From Pseudomonadota bacterium (GTDB lineage: Bacteria > Desulfobacterota > Desulfobacteria > Desulfobacterales > Desulfobacteraceae): a stretch of DNA of 13,978 nt. Position numbers and translations under genes: made by a program. Location of the stretch: positions 1 through 13,978 of the forward strand of contig JAHJDU010000341.1 in NCBI GenBank assembly GCA_018812385.1, read 5' to 3'. Below the pieces are notes generated by a model, which made no database searches, was not told the DNA's origin, and was given only the letters and a program-made list of their open reading frames with translations. Shown one piece after another: positions 7,340-13,978 of the stretch; position 1 is the stretch's first letter; every line of letters begins with the position of its first letter.

Positions 7340-8096
7340 TGTCTTCCTCCACACCCAAATAGGCTTCAATGACCTTCTGGGAATTTTGTATCTCTTCAGG
7401 GGTTCCTTCTGCGATTTTTACACCAAAGTTCAGAACCACCATTTCATTACAAACCTCCATGATGAATTTCATGTGGTGCTCAATAACCAGGATTGTGATG
7501 CCCATTTCCCTGATTTTAAAAACCATGTCCCGAAATCCGTTCCTTTCAAATTCATTCAATCCTGCAGTGGGTTCATCAAGGATCAGAAGGCAGGGCTCTG
7601 TTGCCAAAGCCCTTGCGACTTCCAGATATCTCTGCTCCCCCATAGGGAGTTTGTTTGCAATTCTATCTTTCTTGTCTGCAAGTCCGAACATTTCAAGGTA
7701 TTCCATAGACCGCTCGCGGATCATCTTTTCCTCTCGCCGTGCAGAAGGGAGCCTAAGCCCACAGGAAAAAAACTCAGACTGCGTCCGGTAGTGTCTTCCT
7801 ATCATTACATTCTCAAGTACAGTCAGACTCTTGAAGAGATATGTCTGTTGAAACGTTCGTGATACCCCCATCTTTGCAATTTCATCTGGCCGGTTACGGC
7901 TGATATCCTTTCCCTTGAGAATAATTTCCCCATGGGTGGGGGGAAATACCCCTGTAATAATATTGAACAGAGTCGTCTTGCCTGCGCCGTTAGGGCCTAT
8001 AATCCCTTTGATGACAGCATTCTTCACCTCAAAACTGACATCAGTAAGGGCGGACAGGCCTGAAAAGTTTTTTGTAACATGATTAAGGCACAGCAC
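7329..8096 (-). CDS. livG: Branched-chain amino acid-type ABC transporter ATPase LivG
   Basis: A 255-residue ABC ATPase with Walker A GPNGAGKT (34-41), Q-loop TFQQ (81-84), the LivG-type signature variant LPMGEQR (150-156), Walker B LLILDEP (170-176) and H-loop H207. The C-terminal AYLG ending is typical of LivG. It starts at GTG 8096 whose G is also the last base of the livM stop (TAG/GTG, 1-nt overlap); AAGGAGG (8106-8112) is 9 nt upstream, a good SD that supports this GTG. It partners with LivF as an ATPase heterodimer. Confidence 0.94.
   Translation of the reverse strand: MLCLNHVTKNFSGLSALTDVSFEVKNAVIKGIIGPNGAGKTTLFNIITGVFPPTHGEIILKGKDISRNRPDEIAKMGVSRTFQQTYLFKSLTVLENVMIGRHYRTQSEFFSCGLRLPSARREEKMIRERSMEYLEMFGLADKKDRIANKLPMGEQRYLEVARALATEPCLLILDEPTAGLNEFERNGFRDMVFKIREMGITILVIEHHMKFIMEVCNEMVVLNFGVKIAEGTPEEIQNSQKVIEAYLGVEEDIDY
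7345..7350 (-). promoter_or_regulatory. Ribosome binding site deciding the TTG start of livF
   Basis: On the minus strand GGAGGA lies 5 nt before TTG 7339-7337, inside the end of livG. It rules against the longer ATG 7369 start, for which it would be within the coding region. Confidence 0.6.
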
Positions 8097-9067
8097 TATA
8101 AATCCCCTCCTTTAAATCTTGCGGGTATCAGTCGACCCAGAGAATCCTTTAGTCCCTCTAGAAGGCCGCTTGGGAAAAAAAGCATGATCAAAACAAGGGA
8201 TAATCCATAAATGGCGCGTTTGTAATCAGCAAAAACAGTCAGATATTCATTGAGGAAGGTCAATGAAGCCGCCCCCAGCATTGCACCCCAGAGGACGGTG
8301 AATCCTCCGAAAGCAAGGACCATAATGATATCAATCGCAAACATGATTGATCCGGCTGCGGGTGATACAAAGGTTACAAAATGGGCATAAAAACTTCCTG
8401 CCAGGGATGCGTAAACCGATGAAAGGATAAAAAGCTTTACCTTATACCTGTTCACATTGGCCCCGAACAGGCGTGCAATATCTTCACTCTCCTTGGTCGC
8501 TCTGAAAATACGCCCCATACGGGAGTTAACCAGGTTTAGAGCAAACAGCAAAAGGAGCATGGTTACTGGCCAGATGGTAAAATAAAACCGCCAGTCTGAA
8601 TCAATCATGAAGTTACCAAATGAGATATTGGGTATGGAAGACAGCCCCTGCAGACCGCCGGTAAGCCATGCGGTTTCTATGATGATAATCTCGACAATGA
8701 TGGTAAAGCTTAATGTCGCAATGGCAAGGTAATGCCCCTTCAAGCGAAGAACGACCGACCCGATTCCAAAAGCAGCGATTGCTGTTATAACCTGAGTGAT
8801 GGGAATTGACACCAGGGGATGAAAACCGAAGCGGGTAGAGAGTATCCCAGAGGTATATGCCCCTATGCCAAAAAAAGCTGAATGGGAGATGGAAAGCTGT
8901 CCGCCGTAACCTGTCAACAGGCAAAGCCCCAGGGCAATAATGGAATAGAGAGCAATAAAGTTCATGACACTCAGGTAGTATCCATCGCCCAAAATAATCG
9001 GCAGCGCAATAAGGCCTGCCGATATTCCAATCCATGCGGACATGTTTTTATTTTCAAATCGGATCAT
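8096..9067 (-). CDS. livM: Branched-chain amino acid-type ABC transporter permease LivM
   Basis: A 323-residue polytopic membrane protein with the LivM hallmarks: an early GYGGQLSISHSAFFGIGAY motif, LRLKGHYLAIATLSF, TGGLQGL, and the MGRIFRATKESEDIARLFGA cytoplasmic loop that contacts the ATPases. About eight or nine hydrophobic segments are visible. The start is ATG 9067, 12 bp after the stop of the MmgE/PrpD gene, with AGAGG upstream. It forms the import channel with LivH. It is unusual that another enzyme gene separates it from livH. Confidence 0.94.
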   Translation of the reverse strand: MIRFENKNMSAWIGISAGLIALPIILGDGYYLSVMNFIALYSIIALGLCLLTGYGGQLSISHSAFFGIGAYTSGILSTRFGFHPLVSIPITQVITAIAAFGIGSVVLRLKGHYLAIATLSFTIIVEIIIIETAWLTGGLQGLSSIPNISFGNFMIDSDWRFYFTIWPVTMLLLLFALNLVNSRMGRIFRATKESEDIARLFGANVNRYKVKLFILSSVYASLAGSFYAHFVTFVSPAAGSIMFAIDIIMVLAFGGFTVLWGAMLGAASLTFLNEYLTVFADYKRAIYGLSLVLIMLFFPSGLLEGLKDSLGRLIPARFKGGDL

Positions 9068-9079
9068 TGCAATCAGCCT

Positions 9080-10456
9080 CTACAATAAATAGTTTAATAA
9101 CTCTGATACGTCATGGATCTCTTCTAAGGTTTCGATCCGGTCAATCAGTTCTTCAGCATGGCCGGAATCAACAGGATTAAAGGTATAAGGGACGCATTTC
9201 ATAAATTTTTCTGCACAATCCCTGTAAGACATGGGGCGCTCAGGACTACCTATGGGAAACTCGATTTTTCCCTGGACGGTTACATCATTTTCACATTGGA
9301 TCATCACTTCAGTATGCCCCAGAACGCTATCCGACCTCAGTTCCTGATCCGGTTCCACATGAATACGAGAAGCAAGGTTCCTTATCTCTTCATCTTTGAA
9401 TAATGAGGGATCCAGTTCCTTTAAAAACATGTCGCCACGGATCAGTGCTGCGGCAACGGTATACTGTATTGAAAACTGGGCTGTGGGCACGGAATCCGGG
9501 TTTGCCTTCAGCTCATGGGGTGAACCAACGAGATTGTGTATTTCCGGACTTGTTCGGACGATGATCTTCCTTATTGAAGCGGCATCAATGTTATGTTGTT
9601 TTGAAAGCGTTGTAATCAGGTCTATGGAAGGATGGGTGGCCCGGCAGGAGGAAAACGGCTTGATTGAAATTTTTTCCCCGTAAAACTCCTTCCCAAGTCC
9701 TGAAGTAAGGAATTCCAGTTTAGGATCAGGCTCCCAGGATTTTAAATACCCCCATTTTCCCATAAGGAAATTTTTTGCTCCGGTGAAGCCCTGGGCCGTT
9801 AAAAGCACTGAAAGAAGAGCCCCCTGGGATACAATGCCCTGCTGAAGTCTTAAGGACAAAGCCCCGTCCAGAGCGCACTGTCCGTCTCCAACTGCATGAG
9901 AAAAAGAGATACCCAGAGCGTTTTGCGCTTCTTCGGGGCTGAACCCCATGGCTTTGGACAACGCAGCTGTCGGTCCAAAAATTTTAAAGAGATTATTTCG
10001 ACCTGTCTGCATGGCATTATTTCTAACTGTCAATCCCATCCGTATGATCAGGTCCTGTCCAATGGCAAGAGCGGTTAAATAATCTTGGCCGGAAAGCCCC
10101 TTTTTCAATTCCGCCAGGGCCAAAAGGGCTGGAACGGTGGATGCGGAAGGGTGGACAGGGAGAAAATCAACAATATCATCTATTTCAAGGGCTCTGGCCA
10201 TGGACCCATTGCACCAGGCTGCAATGGGAGCGGGCAGACGAATACCGAATCCTGCTACAAGCGCTTCTTCAGTCCCGCCCCATCCCTTTGCCAGGTTTAC
10301 AATCATATCTATCCCCGGGGCTGAAGATCCCGCCATCATGGCCCCGATGGTATCCAGAGTAGATCGTTTTGCCGAAGCCACAGTCTCGGGGCTCAGATCT
10401 TCAAACCGGACTTTTGAGATGTGTTCTCCAATCATATGTGAAATATTGTCTATCAT
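9080..10456 (-). CDS. MmgE/PrpD family protein (dehydratase/isomerase-like)
   Basis: A 458-residue MmgE/PrpD-superfamily protein. The N-terminal all-helical domain carries EIDDIVDFLPVHPSAS (91-106, with the conserved D and H102), and the second domain carries KPFSSCRATHPSID (266-279), a conserved K...C...HP motif. Known members include 2-methylcitrate dehydratase, cis-aconitate decarboxylase and iminodisuccinate epimerase, so a dehydration, hydration, decarboxylation or isomerisation of a polycarboxylate-type substrate is plausible. Many family members in degradation clusters have no assigned reaction, and I do not assign one here. The ATG overlaps the livH stop (ATGA), and livM begins 12 bp after its end, so it is translated within the transporter block. 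The protein is soluble, with no signal peptide or membrane segments. Confidence 0.9.
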   Translation of the reverse strand: MIDNISHMIGEHISKVRFEDLSPETVASAKRSTLDTIGAMMAGSSAPGIDMIVNLAKGWGGTEEALVAGFGIRLPAPIAAWCNGSMARALEIDDIVDFLPVHPSASTVPALLALAELKKGLSGQDYLTALAIGQDLIIRMGLTVRNNAMQTGRNNLFKIFGPTAALSKAMGFSPEEAQNALGISFSHAVGDGQCALDGALSLRLQQGIVSQGALLSVLLTAQGFTGAKNFLMGKWGYLKSWEPDPKLEFLTSGLGKEFYGEKISIKPFSSCRATHPSIDLITTLSKQHNIDAASIRKIIVRTSPEIHNLVGSPHELKANPDSVPTAQFSIQYTVAAALIRGDMFLKELDPSLFKDEEIRNLASRIHVEPDQELRSDSVLGHTEVMIQCENDVTVQGKIEFPIGSPERPMSYRDCAEKFMKCVPYTFNPVDSGHAEELIDRIETLEEIHDVSELLNYLL

Positions 10457-11355
10457 TGTCCCAGAACCTCCTCTTCTTCCAACCCCTCCTTGGCACGCGG
10501 GCCCATAATTCCATTCGGCATGAAAAGCAGCACATTGATGATTACAATGAAGGTCACCAGTTCCTTAAAACTTCCCGAGATGAAAGTGGCAGTGAAAGAT
10601 TCCAGAAATGAAAAAATAAATGCGCCGATCACCGCACCTATAAAACTTCCCATTCCACCTAACATGGCTGCGGAAAACCCCTTGATGGCCAGAAGCATTC
10701 CGCCTGAATAATCAATCATGGTAAGCGGCGTCATAATGATACCGGCCATTGCACCAAGGGCTGAACTCATTGCAAAAGAGATCAAGACCATCTGTTTAAC
10801 CTTTATTCCTAAAAGTCCGGCTGCTGTCCTGTCAATGGCACAGGCCTTCATGGCCTTTCCATGGATCGTGAGCTGGAAAAAATACACTAAAAAAATCACC
10901 AGGATAAATGTCAGCCCGATGACCCATAACGATTGCGGCACAATAGCCGCACCGAGAAATAGAATAGGCTTGTCACCTGAAAAAGATGGAAACTTATGGA
11001 TATCGGCATCCCATATATGCATGGCAGAGCCGGAAATAAAGAGAGATGCTCCGATTGTGATGATAAGAACAATAAGGAGGGATGTATTCTGCCCTGGTCG
11101 ATATGCAACTTTCATAAGTGCCATACCGATGATTGTGGAGATGGCTACGCTTGCCGGAATGGCGAGGTAAATGGGCAGATGCATCTCCCCGTAAAGGGTG
11201 ACCATGGTCATCCCACCCAGCATCACGAATTCACCCTGGGCAAAATTTATGATCTTTGTTGCGTTATAAATCAGAGCAACACCAAGAGCAACCAGGGCAT
11301 ATATACATCCCACGGGTAAGGCGGCAAATATTGCCTGGATCACATCAGTAACCAT
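10453..11355 (-). CDS. livH: Branched-chain amino acid-type ABC transporter permease LivH
   Basis: A 300-residue polytopic membrane protein with the LivH signatures: an N-terminal LPVGCIYALVALGVALIYNATKIINFAQGEFVMLGG motif region (shown here in part), the cytoplasmic loop GKAMKACAIDRTAAGLLGI, and a GGMGSFIGAVIGA segment near the end. It pairs with LivM to form the channel. The start is ATG 11355 with GGAGG about 10 nt upstream. It lies 73 bp downstream of livK, and that spacer holds a stable hairpin. Its TGA overlaps the MmgE/PrpD ATG. Confidence 0.94.
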   Translation of the reverse strand: MVTDVIQAIFAALPVGCIYALVALGVALIYNATKIINFAQGEFVMLGGMTMVTLYGEMHLPIYLAIPASVAISTIIGMALMKVAYRPGQNTSLLIVLIITIGASLFISGSAMHIWDADIHKFPSFSGDKPILFLGAAIVPQSLWVIGLTFILVIFLVYFFQLTIHGKAMKACAIDRTAAGLLGIKVKQMVLISFAMSSALGAMAGIIMTPLTMIDYSGGMLLAIKGFSAAMLGGMGSFIGAVIGAFIFSFLESFTATFISGSFKELVTFIVIINVLLFMPNGIMGPRAKEGLEEEEVLGQ

Positions 11356-11379
11356 AAGCTGTTTCCTCCGTACAAGAAG

Positions 11380-11412
11380 AGATCAATGGAACTGCTAAAG
11401 TCCCATTGATCT
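11380..11412 (-). promoter_or_regulatory. Intercistronic hairpin between livK and livH
   Basis: AGATCAATGG (11380-11389) and CCATTGATCT (11403-11412) are perfect inverted repeats, giving a 10-bp stem. After one mismatch, ACT/AGT adds three more pairs around a 5-nt loop. In the transcribed (minus) direction it is followed by CTCTTCTTG rather than a real U run. It is more likely an mRNA-stabilising or attenuating element that raises the binding protein over the permeases than a full terminator. Confidence 0.6.
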
Positions 11413-11428
11413 TAAGTGCGATTGGTTC

Positions 11429-12568
11429 TTATTTAATGAGTTTCCATTCACCATTGATGGCTTCATACATAACCATGGATTCTTTTGTGAGTCCTCCATG
11501 ATCTTCAGGAGAATAGTTAAATTTTCCATTAATCCCGATATAACCTTTTGTCGTTTCAATAGCATCCCGAAGTTTTTCCTTGTCAGTCCCGGCTTTTTTC
11601 AGTGCCATGATCGCTATATTAAATGCATCAAAAGCACATGCGCCGAACTGGTTGGCAGGCTTGCCAAATTTTTTCTCATATTGGGCTTGATAATCAAGAA
11701 TTATCTTTTTTTGGGGATCATTATCCGACAGGTCCTGGGCTCCCGGAAATTTGAAACTGGCGATTTTAACCCCATTTCCATTTTCACCGGTCGCCTTGAG
11801 AAAATCCGGCGACAGGGCGGCATGACTCTGGTAAAGCGGAAGCGTCATACCGATTTGCCTGTAGCCCTGTGTCATAATGACCGGAGCCCTATTCGAAGAC
11901 CAGTTGATAACAACTTCGGCATCTGTTTTTTTGATCTTGTTAATGGTCGGGGTTATATCTGTATCATCCATGGTATATTTATCATCAAATACAATTTCTA
12001 TCCCATATTCTGCGACCTGGGCAGTTAACTGGCTTCGGCCGCCGTCACCGAATCCATCCTGACTGGACAGGATGGCAATCCGTTTTATTCCCTGCTTCTT
12101 TAAATGATTTAAAAGCGTTGAAACCACGATTTTGTCATCGGCAGGGGTTTTAAATACATATTTATTTACAGGGTTCACAATCTGGTTTGCCGATCCCAGC
12201 ATGATTGTCGGAATTTGATGTTTTTCAATGATGGGTATAACCGGGAAAGCGGCCCAGCTGGCGGATATACCGATAATCATATCAACCTTATCTTTCTGGA
12301 TCAGTCGTTTTACCAAACTGACGGCGATGTCAGGTTTGCCCTCTGTATCATAAAAAACAAATTCTATCGGTCTTCCGTTTATACCGCCTGATTTGTTGAC
12401 CTCTTCGGCCATCATTTCAAGGGTTTCCTTCTCGGCTCCGCCAACAAAAGCCCCCCTCCCACTGAGTAACAATGGAGAGCCGATTTTAATGGGTTCAGCC
12501 GCCATAGCGATGGATGTAAGTATAAAGACAGTAACAAACATCAAAATTGTGATAAATAGTTTTTTCAT
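11429..12568 (-). CDS. livK: Periplasmic substrate-binding protein LivK-type (Peripla_BP_6)
   Basis: A 379-residue type I periplasmic binding protein. The N-terminus (MKK, then a hydrophobic core of about 16 residues, then AMA|AEP) is a Sec signal peptide with likely signal peptidase I cleavage after residue 23. The mature protein starts with the typical IKIGSPLLLSGRGAF strand and contains the EMMAEEVNKSGGINGRPIEFV and DKVDMIIGISAS segments of LivK-like proteins. It would capture the substrate in the periplasm and deliver it to LivHM. It starts at ATG 12568 with AGGAGGT about 8 nt upstream, the strongest SD of the cluster, consistent with the high expression needed for a binding protein. It follows tetR by 59 bp. 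The ligand is unknown; context points to an organic acid rather than leucine. Confidence 0.93.
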   Translation of the reverse strand: MKKLFITILMFVTVFILTSIAMAAEPIKIGSPLLLSGRGAFVGGAEKETLEMMAEEVNKSGGINGRPIEFVFYDTEGKPDIAVSLVKRLIQKDKVDMIIGISASWAAFPVIPIIEKHQIPTIMLGSANQIVNPVNKYVFKTPADDKIVVSTLLNHLKKQGIKRIAILSSQDGFGDGGRSQLTAQVAEYGIEIVFDDKYTMDDTDITPTINKIKKTDAEVVINWSSNRAPVIMTQGYRQIGMTLPLYQSHAALSPDFLKATGENGNGVKIASFKFPGAQDLSDNDPQKKIILDYQAQYEKKFGKPANQFGACAFDAFNIAIMALKKAGTDKEKLRDAIETTKGYIGINGKFNYSPEDHGGLTKESMVMYEAINGEWKLIK

Positions 12569-12582
12569 TTTTCATACCTCCT

Positions 12583-12601
12583 GTTTAAAATAATTCTTAA
12601 C
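12583..12601 (-). promoter_or_regulatory. Imperfect dyad upstream of livK (possible weak third operator)
   Basis: The 19-bp sequence between tetR and livK is an imperfect palindrome with 7 of 9 half-site positions symmetric about a central base, and it keeps the TTAA...A.T..TTT pattern of the two sites upstream of tetR (roughly 12 of 20 aligned bases). It lies just upstream of the livK SD. In such AT-rich DNA this could be chance. Confidence 0.2.
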
Positions 12602-12627
12602 CCATAATCAAAATCACACCTGCTTCT

Positions 12628-13215
12628 TTATTTGTTTATGAGGCCATAAAAGAGATTCTCGATTATCCGTTCCGCAACCTCTTCTATGGTCATCTTTTTA
12701 TCCATATCATACCAGTGATAAAGCCAATTTATCGTTCCCAGGATTCCAAAAGTGGCAACCCTGAGATCACATTTTTTCATCAATCCGGAATCCTGCAATA
12801 GCTTAAGATAATCTTTGTAGAGCAAAAAAATAATTCTCTCTTTTTCCCGGGCTATTTTTTTCATTTCATCGCTTAGAAATCGTTTGTCCTCGATAATTAT
12901 TTTTGTTCCGCTTCGGCTTGACCTGATAGCCGTTGCATGATGGAAAATTGCATCTCTCAGGTTCTCAATGGGATCTTTTTTTTGCGAAAAGCATGCTTTT
13001 AGATTGAAAAAGAGCTCATTGGAGTGCTTTTCAATGATCGTTAAGAGAAGCTCTTCTTTGTTTTTAAAATGATAATAAATGGCGGCCTGGGTAATTCCAA
13101 CCTTTCGTGCAATGTCCCTCAACGATGCCTTTTGATATCCATATTCGTAGAACAGCTCTTCCGATGCTTTAATAATTTCGTTTTTGCGGTTATTTTCTTT
13201 TTCGACTCGTTTCAT
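12628..13215 (-). CDS. TetR/AcrR-family transcriptional regulator (FadR/KstR2-like)
   Basis: A 195-residue TetR-family protein. The N-terminal DNA-binding domain shows the helix-turn-helix signature YGYQKASLRDIARKVGITQ followed by AAIYYHFKNKEELL (about 27-56). The C-terminal domain ends with a GILGTINWLYHWYD segment, which resembles the ligand-binding domain of TetR regulators of fatty-acid, steroid and aromatic catabolism that respond to acyl-CoA esters. It starts at ATG 13215 with AGGAG closely upstream. It is the first gene of the unit, 59 bp before livK and in the same orientation. With two near-identical dyads in its promoter region, autorepression and repression of the whole cluster, relieved by a CoA-thioester intermediate, is the likely scheme (inference). 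Confidence 0.9.
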   Translation of the reverse strand: MKRVEKENNRKNEIIKASEELFYEYGYQKASLRDIARKVGITQAAIYYHFKNKEELLLTIIEKHSNELFFNLKACFSQKKDPIENLRDAIFHHATAIRSSRSGTKIIIEDKRFLSDEMKKIAREKERIIFLLYKDYLKLLQDSGLMKKCDLRVATFGILGTINWLYHWYDMDKKMTIEEVAERIIENLFYGLINK

Positions 13216-13279
13216 GCCTCTCCTAAAAACTATTGAGCATCCAGTTTTTTTTATCCTCTAAAGATGTCTTTCTTTTCAA

Positions 13280-13308
13280 TATTTACTAAACGACTGTTAA
13301 GCTGTCAA
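13280..13308 (-). promoter_or_regulatory. Promoter of the tetR-liv-catabolic unit
   Basis: On the minus strand there is a perfect -35 box TTGACA (13308-13303), a 17-bp spacer, and a weak -10 TAAATA (13285-13280). Immediately upstream of the -35 lies an A-rich tract (about 13309-13326) like an UP element. Transcription would start near 13273, leaving a leader of about 57 nt before the tetR ATG. The spacer contains an operator-like dyad. Confidence 0.6.
13286..13301. promoter_or_regulatory. Operator O1, probable TetR-regulator binding site
   Basis: CTAAACGACTGTTAAG on the plus strand is an imperfect palindrome and sits exactly between the -35 and -10 boxes. A second copy with one base changed lies at 13394-13409; the match between the copies extends to 20 of 21 bases. 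Position and repetition suggest binding by the adjacent TetR-family protein. Confidence 0.6.
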
Positions 13309-13383
13309 TACTTTTTTATTTTTTTTGTATACCTTTAAATTTAATGAATATTTAATTTTTTCATCAATATTTTTGCAATTTGT

Positions 13384-13412
13384 ATTATTTTTACTAAACG
13401 ATTGTTAAGCAA
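13384..13412 (-). promoter_or_regulatory. Possible second, upstream promoter
   Basis: On the minus strand TTGCTT (13412-13407), a 17-bp spacer, and AATAAT (13389-13384, five of six matches to the -10 consensus) surround the second dyad. The -35 box is poor. It would give a longer leader on the tetR transcript. Confidence 0.3.
13394..13409. promoter_or_regulatory. Operator O2, second copy of the probable TetR-regulator site
   Basis: CTAAACGATTGTTAAG on the plus strand has six of eight symmetric half-site positions (CTxAACxA against its mirror). It is the better palindrome of the two and lies 108 bp from O1. Cooperative binding or looping between O1 and O2 is possible. Confidence 0.5.
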
Positions 13413-13526
13413 TGAAACAATTCATTTGTCTTTTAAAAGATTTGACCATGGAATTATTTTATTTCCTTCGGTATTAATTTTTTCTTTAGCTGTCGGGGGT
13501 AGAAAAAAGATGCATAATAAAAGACC

Positions 13527-13618
13527 AATGGATGGGCCAAGTGAGGCAGGGTCTTGTCCTGGCAGGCGTGGAGGATCTCACGGTCAGATTCTCCGTGTGA
13601 CACTGCGAGGATAAGAGG
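13527..13618 (+). pseudogene. Degenerate, internally deleted copy of the metallophosphoesterase 3' end
   Basis: These 92 bases match bases 1-63 joined to 354-388 of the phosphoesterase at the left edge, with only about three substitutions and one lost C. The 295 bp between the two TCAGA sequences (59-63 and 354-358) are missing, which is the mark of a deletion at a short direct repeat. The deletion and the lost base put the front part out of frame, so no product is expected. The match stops right after the stop codon, at ATAAGAGG. The copy shares orientation with the left one. Confidence 0.8.
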
Positions 13619-13978
13619 AAAAAAATTATGCTGGCCTCTGCTGCGGGTGGGGCTGAAACGCAAAGGGATCTCTCTTGCTTTTGCATAGTTTATAAAAAAA
13701 ATGATGAAGAACTATGTGGATCTGCAACCACACCCCCGCCTGCCAAGCGTATTGTTCTGATCTTTAAACGGGATGGAACCTTTCTGGGTGACATCGTGAA
13801 AAACCTTGCCAGAAACTTGTTCAAGTCTTGCAAGCGCTTTTGTTTGAGCCTTGTTCAGGCCGTGTTTTACAGAGGCGGTTTGAACATTTAAGGGAATGTC
13901 GGTTAATAAAATTAGATCATTCATCAAAAAAGACTACCATTTCAGTGGTTTAGGTAGGTTTTTGAAAATTGACTCGAC
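13619..13978. other. Right-hand stretch without a recognisable gene
   Basis: Two overlapping ORFs are open here: 13628-13891 (+, 87 aa) and 13924-13712 (-, about 70 aa from an ATG, beginning MNDLILLTDIPLN). Neither matches a family I know and neither has a convincing SD. The minus-strand one has the more protein-like composition in its first 55 residues and may be the broken 5' end of a lost gene. No RNA gene or mobile-element end is seen. Confidence 0.3.

Noticed and set aside
7317..7862. 181-aa plus-strand ORF
   Set aside because: Antisense to livG, which has complete ABC ATPase motifs.
13311..13390. A/T-rich stretch as a replication origin or CRISPR leader
   Set aside because: Only two operator-like repeats occur, with no repeat-spacer array and no DnaA-box cluster; the A tracts are explained by promoter upstream elements.
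13402..13614. Plus-strand ORF of 70 aa ending in the same residues as the phosphoesterase
   Set aside because: The shared ending comes from the duplicated 3' end; the upstream part is out of frame with the original gene and begins in promoter/operator DNA with no SD.
1..13618. Composite transposon or integrative element with the bracketing repeats as its ends
   Set aside because: No transposase, integrase or tRNA gene is seen, and the repeats are gene fragments in direct orientation rather than inverted transposon ends; only a duplication/rearrangement is supported.

Overview
The window holds one long leftward (minus-strand) gene cluster of 13 genes, from about 13.2 kb down to 0.7 kb. It looks like a self-regulated uptake-and-catabolism operon for an organic acid that is degraded as its CoA thioester. 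The gene set is a TetR-family regulator, a complete branched-chain-amino-acid-type (Liv/HAAT) ABC transporter, an MmgE/PrpD-family protein, an acyl-CoA synthetase, two short-chain dehydrogenases, a DUF35/SCP2-type thiolase pair and an MBL-fold hydrolase. Together with moderate GC content and many Shine-Dalgarno-led overlapping genes, this suggests a Gram-negative anaerobic degrader such as a Desulfobacterota (Desulfobacter/Desulfobacula-like) bacterium. That placement is inference from style and gene content, not from a marker gene.

Layout, left to right. Bases 1-384 (+) are the 3' end of a metallophosphoesterase gene cut by the window edge, followed by a possible tiny lipoprotein ORF (387-515). 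Bases 701-6573 (-) are the catabolic half: MBL hydrolase, thiolase, DUF35 partner, SDR, AMP-forming acyl-CoA ligase, SDR. Bases 6623-12568 (-) are the transport half: LivF, LivG, LivM, the MmgE/PrpD protein inserted between the permeases, LivH, and the periplasmic binding protein LivK. Bases 12628-13215 (-) are the TetR regulator, the first gene of the transcription unit. Bases 13216-13978 have no confident gene. They carry two promoter/operator units and a degenerate 92-bp copy of the metallophosphoesterase 3' end.

How the genes may work together (inference): LivK captures a carboxylate in the periplasm, LivHMGF imports it, and the ligase activates it to a CoA thioester. The MmgE/PrpD protein may dehydrate, hydrate or isomerise it before or after activation. 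One or both SDRs oxidise a hydroxyacyl-CoA to a 3-oxoacyl-CoA, the DUF35-thiolase complex cleaves it, and the MBL protein may hydrolyse a thioester or lactone side product. No acyl-CoA dehydrogenase, enoyl-CoA hydratase or ETF gene is present. The cluster therefore either covers only the later steps of a beta-oxidation-like route, as in BbsABCD of anaerobic toluene degradation, or handles a substrate that already carries oxygen.

The most notable non-coding observations are two. A near-identical 16-bp dyad occurs twice, 108 bp apart, upstream of tetR, and one copy sits exactly inside the spacer of a promoter with a consensus -35 box and an A-tract upstream. Second, the whole 13-kb cluster is bracketed by an intact and an internally deleted copy of the metallophosphoesterase 3' end.
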